DNA of 7,927 bases from Solirubrobacteraceae bacterium (GTDB lineage Bacteria; Actinomycetota; Thermoleophilia; Solirubrobacterales; Solirubrobacteraceae): positions 1 to 7,927 of the forward strand of contig JASHQV010000033.1 in the NCBI GenBank assembly GCA_030038955.1, in the 5' to 3' direction. Both the position numbers and the translations under genes were made by a program. Positions 1 to 7,927 of this stretch are shown piece after piece; the stretch's first letter is position 1, and every line of letters starts with the position of its first letter. Below the pieces are notes generated by a model. That model ran no database searches. It had not been told where the DNA came from and was given only the letters and a program-made list of their open reading frames with translations.

Positions 1-3
1 TGG

Positions 4-74
4 GCGAGGACCACGCGCGCCGTTCTGGGCGCGGGCGCTAACGCGAGCGCCCAGACCAGCGGCGTGGTCCTCGC
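4..74. repeat. Large imperfect inverted repeat (hairpin)
   Basis: GCGAGGACCACGC at 4-16 is the exact reverse complement of 62-74. Nested inside, TCTGGGCGC at 24-32 is the exact reverse complement of 47-55. At the centre GCG (35-37) faces CGC (42-44) across a CTAA loop. The whole folds as one long GC-rich cruciform or RNA hairpin with a small internal loop (17-23 against 56-61). It sits at the window edge, so its left boundary is unknown. It could be a dispersed palindromic element or part of the 3' region of an upstream transcript. No U-run follows it, so it is not a standard intrinsic terminator. Confidence 0.7.
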
Positions 75-136
75 TGCGAGCGGCCGCTCACGCTCTTTAG
101 CGAGAGCGTCCAGACCAGCGGCGTGGTCCCCGTCGC
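39..136. repeat. Two-copy imperfect direct repeat, 59-bp period
   Basis: Positions 39-77 recur at 98-136 with six mismatches over 39 bp. The shared perfect core is CCAGACCAGCGGCGTGGTCC at 51-70 and 110-129. Between the cores is a hairpin, ACGCTCT (90-96) against AGAGCGT (103-109), and just after the second copy is another, CGTCGC (131-136) against GCGACG (143-148). The right-hand copy abuts the start of the recognisable protein fragment at about 133. A small local duplication or a dispersed GC-rich repeat would both explain this. Copies elsewhere in the genome cannot be seen from here. Confidence 0.75.
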
Positions 137-321
137 TTCGCCGCGACGACGGTGGTGAGGTCGCTTTCGTCAATGCCATGCGCTTCGACAGCCTCGACGC
201 CATCCGTGCATGCGCTGGCGAGGGCTACGAGACACCGGTGATCGAACCAACGGCGCGAGCGTTGCTCTCCCGATTCGACGGGCACGCCGAGCGCTACGCC
301 ACGTCGTCGTTCCCCGCCTGA
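133..321 (+). pseudogene. C-terminal fragment of an ABM-like (antibiotic biosynthesis monooxygenase family) protein
   Basis: The frame ending in TGA at 319-321 encodes a segment starting with SLRRDDGGEVAFV, followed by a FDSLDAIRACAGEGYE motif and ending ALLSRFDGHAERY plus a short tail. From memory this matches the C-terminal half of small ABM-fold (dimeric α/β barrel) proteins. These usually run about 95-110 aa and have the pattern FDSLDAVRAFAG, then an 'ARALLSRFDE..HYEV' ending. Only about 62 residues are recognisable here. Upstream, the frame passes through the repeat block and loses any resemblance, and the nearest in-frame start (GTG at 64) lies inside that repeat with no convincing ribosome binding site. 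An in-frame ATG at 178 would leave only the last third. I infer a 5'-truncated remnant, possibly with a frameshift near the C-run at 128-131. No function should be assumed. A real short protein is the less likely alternative. Confidence 0.5.
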
Positions 322-659
322 TCAGCGTGATCGTCGGCGCCATCCTGCCTTCGTCACTGCACATATCTTGGGCGCCGCAACCCTCCCGTCCGCCTCGACG
401 GGCTGCTCGCGAGCGAGCGCGAGCAGAAGCCCATGAGCTGTCGCGCAAGCGAGCGCCAGGGATGCAAGACGCCTAGCTGCGAGCCAGATCCTCCGGCGAC
501 AAGCTGCCATAAGAGCGCGTCGTGTGGGATTCACCCGTCAGAGAGCTTCAGCGCAAGGGCGCGAGCGTTCCAGCAGCTGGGGTCCTGCTGGCCCGCGTTG
601 CGAGGGCGCTCGGCTGAGGTCCGGGGCGCTGGCGATCCGCGGGCGCTTCCAGCCCGCCC
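322..659. other. Hairpin-rich spacer without a supportable gene
   Basis: No reading frame on either strand has a recognisable protein, a good start signal and normal codon use. The region contains several perfect or near-perfect inverted repeats: CCCGTC (385-390) with GACGGG (397-402); CTGCTCGCG (403-411) with CGCGAGCAG (418-426); CCAGCAG (570-576) with CTGCTGG (585-591); and GCGGGC (639-644) with GCCCGC (652-657). The last lies just before the rpoB promoter and might help end incoming transcription, but it lacks a U-tract. I find no tRNA-like or rRNA-like sequence. Confidence 0.6.
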
Positions 660-688
660 TTGTAAAAGCGCGCATTTGGCCCTACACT
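660..688 (+). promoter_or_regulatory. Candidate main σA-type promoter of rpoB-rpoC
   Basis: TTGTAA (660-665) and TACACT (683-688) are separated by exactly 17 nt, and each matches 4 of 6 consensus bases (TTGACA, TATAAT). The AT-rich TTGTAAAA stands out in an otherwise very GC-rich spacer. The predicted start is near 695, giving a leader of about 224 nt before rpoB. The stretch after the -10 is GCGCGCG, a very GC-rich discriminator of the kind seen at growth-rate or stringently regulated promoters. Assignment is by pattern only. Confidence 0.55.
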
Positions 689-694
689 GCGCGC
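668..694. promoter_or_regulatory. Inverted repeat overlapping the rpoB promoter
   Basis: GCGCGCA at 668-674 is the exact reverse complement of TGCGCGC at 688-694, with 13 nt between the arms. The left arm falls in the -35/-10 spacer. The right arm starts at the last base of the -10 and covers the discriminator. The arms are about two helical turns apart centre to centre (20 bp), which fits a dimeric DNA-binding regulator. Simple GC-rich alternation can also create such a match by chance. Confidence 0.35.
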
Positions 695-806
695 GTCAGC
701 CGATAGTCGTAGCCGCTCAACCACACCGGCACCGCGCCACATACGCGGCCGCCGCGAGCGGGGTCCGTGAGAGCTGAACAGTCCTGCACGGGGCATCGTT
801 GTCGTG

Positions 807-815
807 TGCTATCTT
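807..815 (+). promoter_or_regulatory. Possible second promoter, extended -10
   Basis: TGCTATCTT at 807-815 fits the extended -10 form TGn-TATnnT. No good -35 lies 16-18 nt upstream, where the sequence is GC-rich (around 786-793). A start near 822 would give a leader of about 97 nt that begins just before the two leader stem-loops. It is weaker than the promoter at 660-688 and could be chance. Confidence 0.3.
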
Positions 816-824
816 TGCTGGTCG

Positions 825-861
825 CGCCCGTGAGGGCGGCGATGTCCTCCGGCGGGGGACA
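825..861 (+). promoter_or_regulatory. Two tandem stem-loops in the rpoB leader
   Basis: The first is CGCCC-GTGA-GGGCG (825-838), a 5-bp stem closed by a GNRA-type tetraloop. The second pairs TGTCCTCC (843-850) with GGGGGACA (854-861) around a 3-nt GGC loop, with one T-G pair. They lie 44 nt or more upstream of the rpoB ribosome binding site and would be transcribed from either candidate promoter. No run of T follows, so neither is an intrinsic terminator. A structured 5' leader affecting stability or translation is possible. I do not recognise it as a known family. Confidence 0.4.
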
Positions 862-904
862 CGCGAAGCCCTCCGAGCGCCGTGATCTCGCTCTCCACCG
901 GCCC

Positions 905-910
905 GAGGAG
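905..910 (+). promoter_or_regulatory. rpoB ribosome binding site
   Basis: GAGGAG lies 8 nt before the TTG at 919. The rpoB frame has a stop (TGA at 883-885) upstream and no ATG or GTG between it and 919, so this site together with the TTG fixes the start of the protein. Confidence 0.85.
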
Positions 911-918
911 TCGCCGTC

Positions 919-4605
<3,687 letters not shown>

Positions 4606-4632
4606 GTGGCTCGCCGGTCCCCCCGCCTTTCC

Positions 4633-4659
4633 TTGGCCCAGGCGCTGACGCGATTGGGC
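4633..4659 (+). promoter_or_regulatory. Small stem-loop after rpoB
   Basis: GCCCA (4636-4640) pairs with TGGGC (4655-4659), and inside it GCG (4642-4644) pairs with CGC (4649-4651) around a CTGA loop. The segment TTGGCCC (4633-4639), which includes most of the left arm, is also the exact complement of GGGCCAA (4684-4690) in the next hairpin. The two structures therefore compete. CGCGATTGG (4649-4657) recurs in the next hairpin at 4700-4708. Confidence 0.45.
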
Positions 4660-4663
4660 AGGG

Positions 4664-4732
4664 GAGGACCTCATTTCGTGTCCGGGCCAAGAACGCTTTC
4701 GCGATTGGCCCGGTCCACGAAACGAAGTCCTC
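4664..4732 (+). promoter_or_regulatory. Large imperfect hairpin in the rpoB-rpoC spacer
   Basis: Three paired blocks stack: GAGGAC (4664-4669) with GTCCTC (4727-4732); TTTCGTG (4674-4680) with CACGAAA (4716-4722); and CCGGGCCAA (4682-4690) with TTGGCCCGG (4705-4713). That makes 22 base pairs broken by a symmetric 4x4 internal loop and a 1x2 bulge. The apex adds CGC (4694-4696) with GCG (4701-4703) around a TTTC loop. No U-run follows, so it is not a simple terminator. The length and near-continuity of the duplex suit a double-strand-specific nuclease (RNase III type) site or an mRNA-stability element between two cistrons. The role is inferred; the pairing is direct. Confidence 0.65.
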
Positions 4733-4740
4733 TAGCTGAT

Positions 4741-4840
4741 CCCGTCCGAAACCAGGCAGCAACTCGCACTGCCTGACCCACCAGAACCGTCACCACCACC
4801 ACCACCAGCGAGCAGCACCCCACTTCACTGGCACCGAGCA
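4741..4840 (+). promoter_or_regulatory. C-rich, G-poor stretch, possible Rho-loading region
   Basis: Over these 100 nt I count 47 C, 18 G, 27 A and 8 T, in contrast to the G-rich coding sequence on both sides. It includes five CAC units at 4791-4805 and looks poorly structured. High C over G with little structure is the classical character of Rho utilisation (rut) sites. It may instead serve as an unstructured landing zone upstream of the rpoC ribosome binding site. No ORF of coding quality crosses it. Confidence 0.35.
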
Positions 4841-4842
4841 GC

Positions 4843-4847
4843 AAGGA
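4843..4847 (+). promoter_or_regulatory. rpoC ribosome binding site
   Basis: AAGGA lies 6 nt before the TTG at 4854. No ATG or GTG in the rpoC frame lies close upstream, and the conserved protein begins immediately after the TTG (IDINNFDAIEIGLAS), so this site decides the start. Confidence 0.75.
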
Positions 4848-4853
4848 CTCACT

Positions 4854-7927
<3,074 letters not shown>

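Noticed and set aside
91..99. boxA-like antitermination sequence CGCTCTTTA
   Set aside because: It matches the core of the E. coli boxA but overlaps a hairpin arm, lies upstream of the promoter candidates, and has no rRNA gene or boxB/boxC partner nearby.
39..136. CRISPR-like repeat pair
   Set aside because: There are only two imperfect copies, the spacing sequence is itself palindromic, and no cas genes are present.
322..534. 70-codon minus-strand frame with an Ala/Leu-rich stretch suggestive of a signal peptide
   Set aside because: The hydrophobic stretch is interspersed with arginines, no mature domain is recognisable, and it overlaps the palindromes at 385-426.
639..660. Hairpin GCGGGC/GCCCGC as an intrinsic terminator
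   Set aside because: The stem is only 6 bp and is followed by CCTTGTAAAA, not a T-run; that sequence is better read as part of the -35 region.
433..777. 114-codon plus-strand frame upstream of rpoB
   Set aside because: It has no convincing ribosome binding site, an Ala/Arg/Ser/Cys-rich random-like composition, crosses the promoter candidate and several hairpins, and has no recognisable motif.
4606..4776. 56-codon frame whose GTG directly follows the rpoB stop (TAA GTG), with a GAGG 5 nt upstream
   Set aside because: It uses many codons rare in this locus (AGA, AGG, CTA, AGT, GGA, CTT), is composed mainly of Arg, Ser, Leu and Ala, and runs through the inverted repeats. The sequence is better explained as structured RNA. 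A coupled leader peptide cannot be fully excluded.

Overview
This window is the core RNA polymerase locus of a high-GC actinobacterium. It holds a complete rpoB (β subunit, 1228 aa) followed by the first 1024 codons of rpoC (β' subunit), which runs off the right edge. β ends in the actinobacterial-type C-terminal region. β' carries the long actinobacterial N-terminal coiled-coil insert. Both proteins resemble, from memory, the Mycobacterium tuberculosis subunits more than those of E. coli. The strong GC bias at third codon positions, the TTG starts and the non-mycobacterial details of both proteins suggest a deep-branching actinobacterium such as a Thermoleophilia/Solirubrobacterales relative. 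That placement is an inference and was not tested against a database.

Layout. Positions 1-150 form a GC-rich block of inverted repeats and a 39-bp imperfect direct repeat. It runs into a C-terminal fragment resembling an antibiotic-biosynthesis-monooxygenase (ABM-like) protein that ends at 321. Positions 322-659 contain no gene I can support, only several strong hairpins. A credible σA-type promoter lies at 660-688, with a GC-palindrome across its spacer and discriminator, and a weaker extended -10 lies at 807-815. The rpoB leader (about 695-918) contains two compact stem-loops before a GAGGAG ribosome binding site and the TTG start. No rplL is found next to rpoB, unlike the common rplJ-rplL-rpoB-rpoC order.

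The rpoB-rpoC gap is 248 nt, long for genes whose products are needed in equal amounts. It holds a small stem-loop and then a large imperfect hairpin (22 bp in three blocks). The upstream segment can pair with the left arm of the large hairpin instead of that arm's own partner, so two exclusive folds are possible. A C-rich, G-poor stretch follows, with a (CAC)5 run, and then the rpoC ribosome binding site and TTG start.

Together the genes make the two large catalytic subunits of RNA polymerase, and every catalytic or metal-binding motif that falls in the window is intact. I see no mobile element, CRISPR array, tRNA, rRNA or clear new multi-gene system. The most noteworthy material is regulatory (the rpoB-rpoC spacer and the rpoB leader/promoter) and lineage-specific protein decoration (an acidic β tail, a long β' insert, and unusual residues near the rifampicin pocket).
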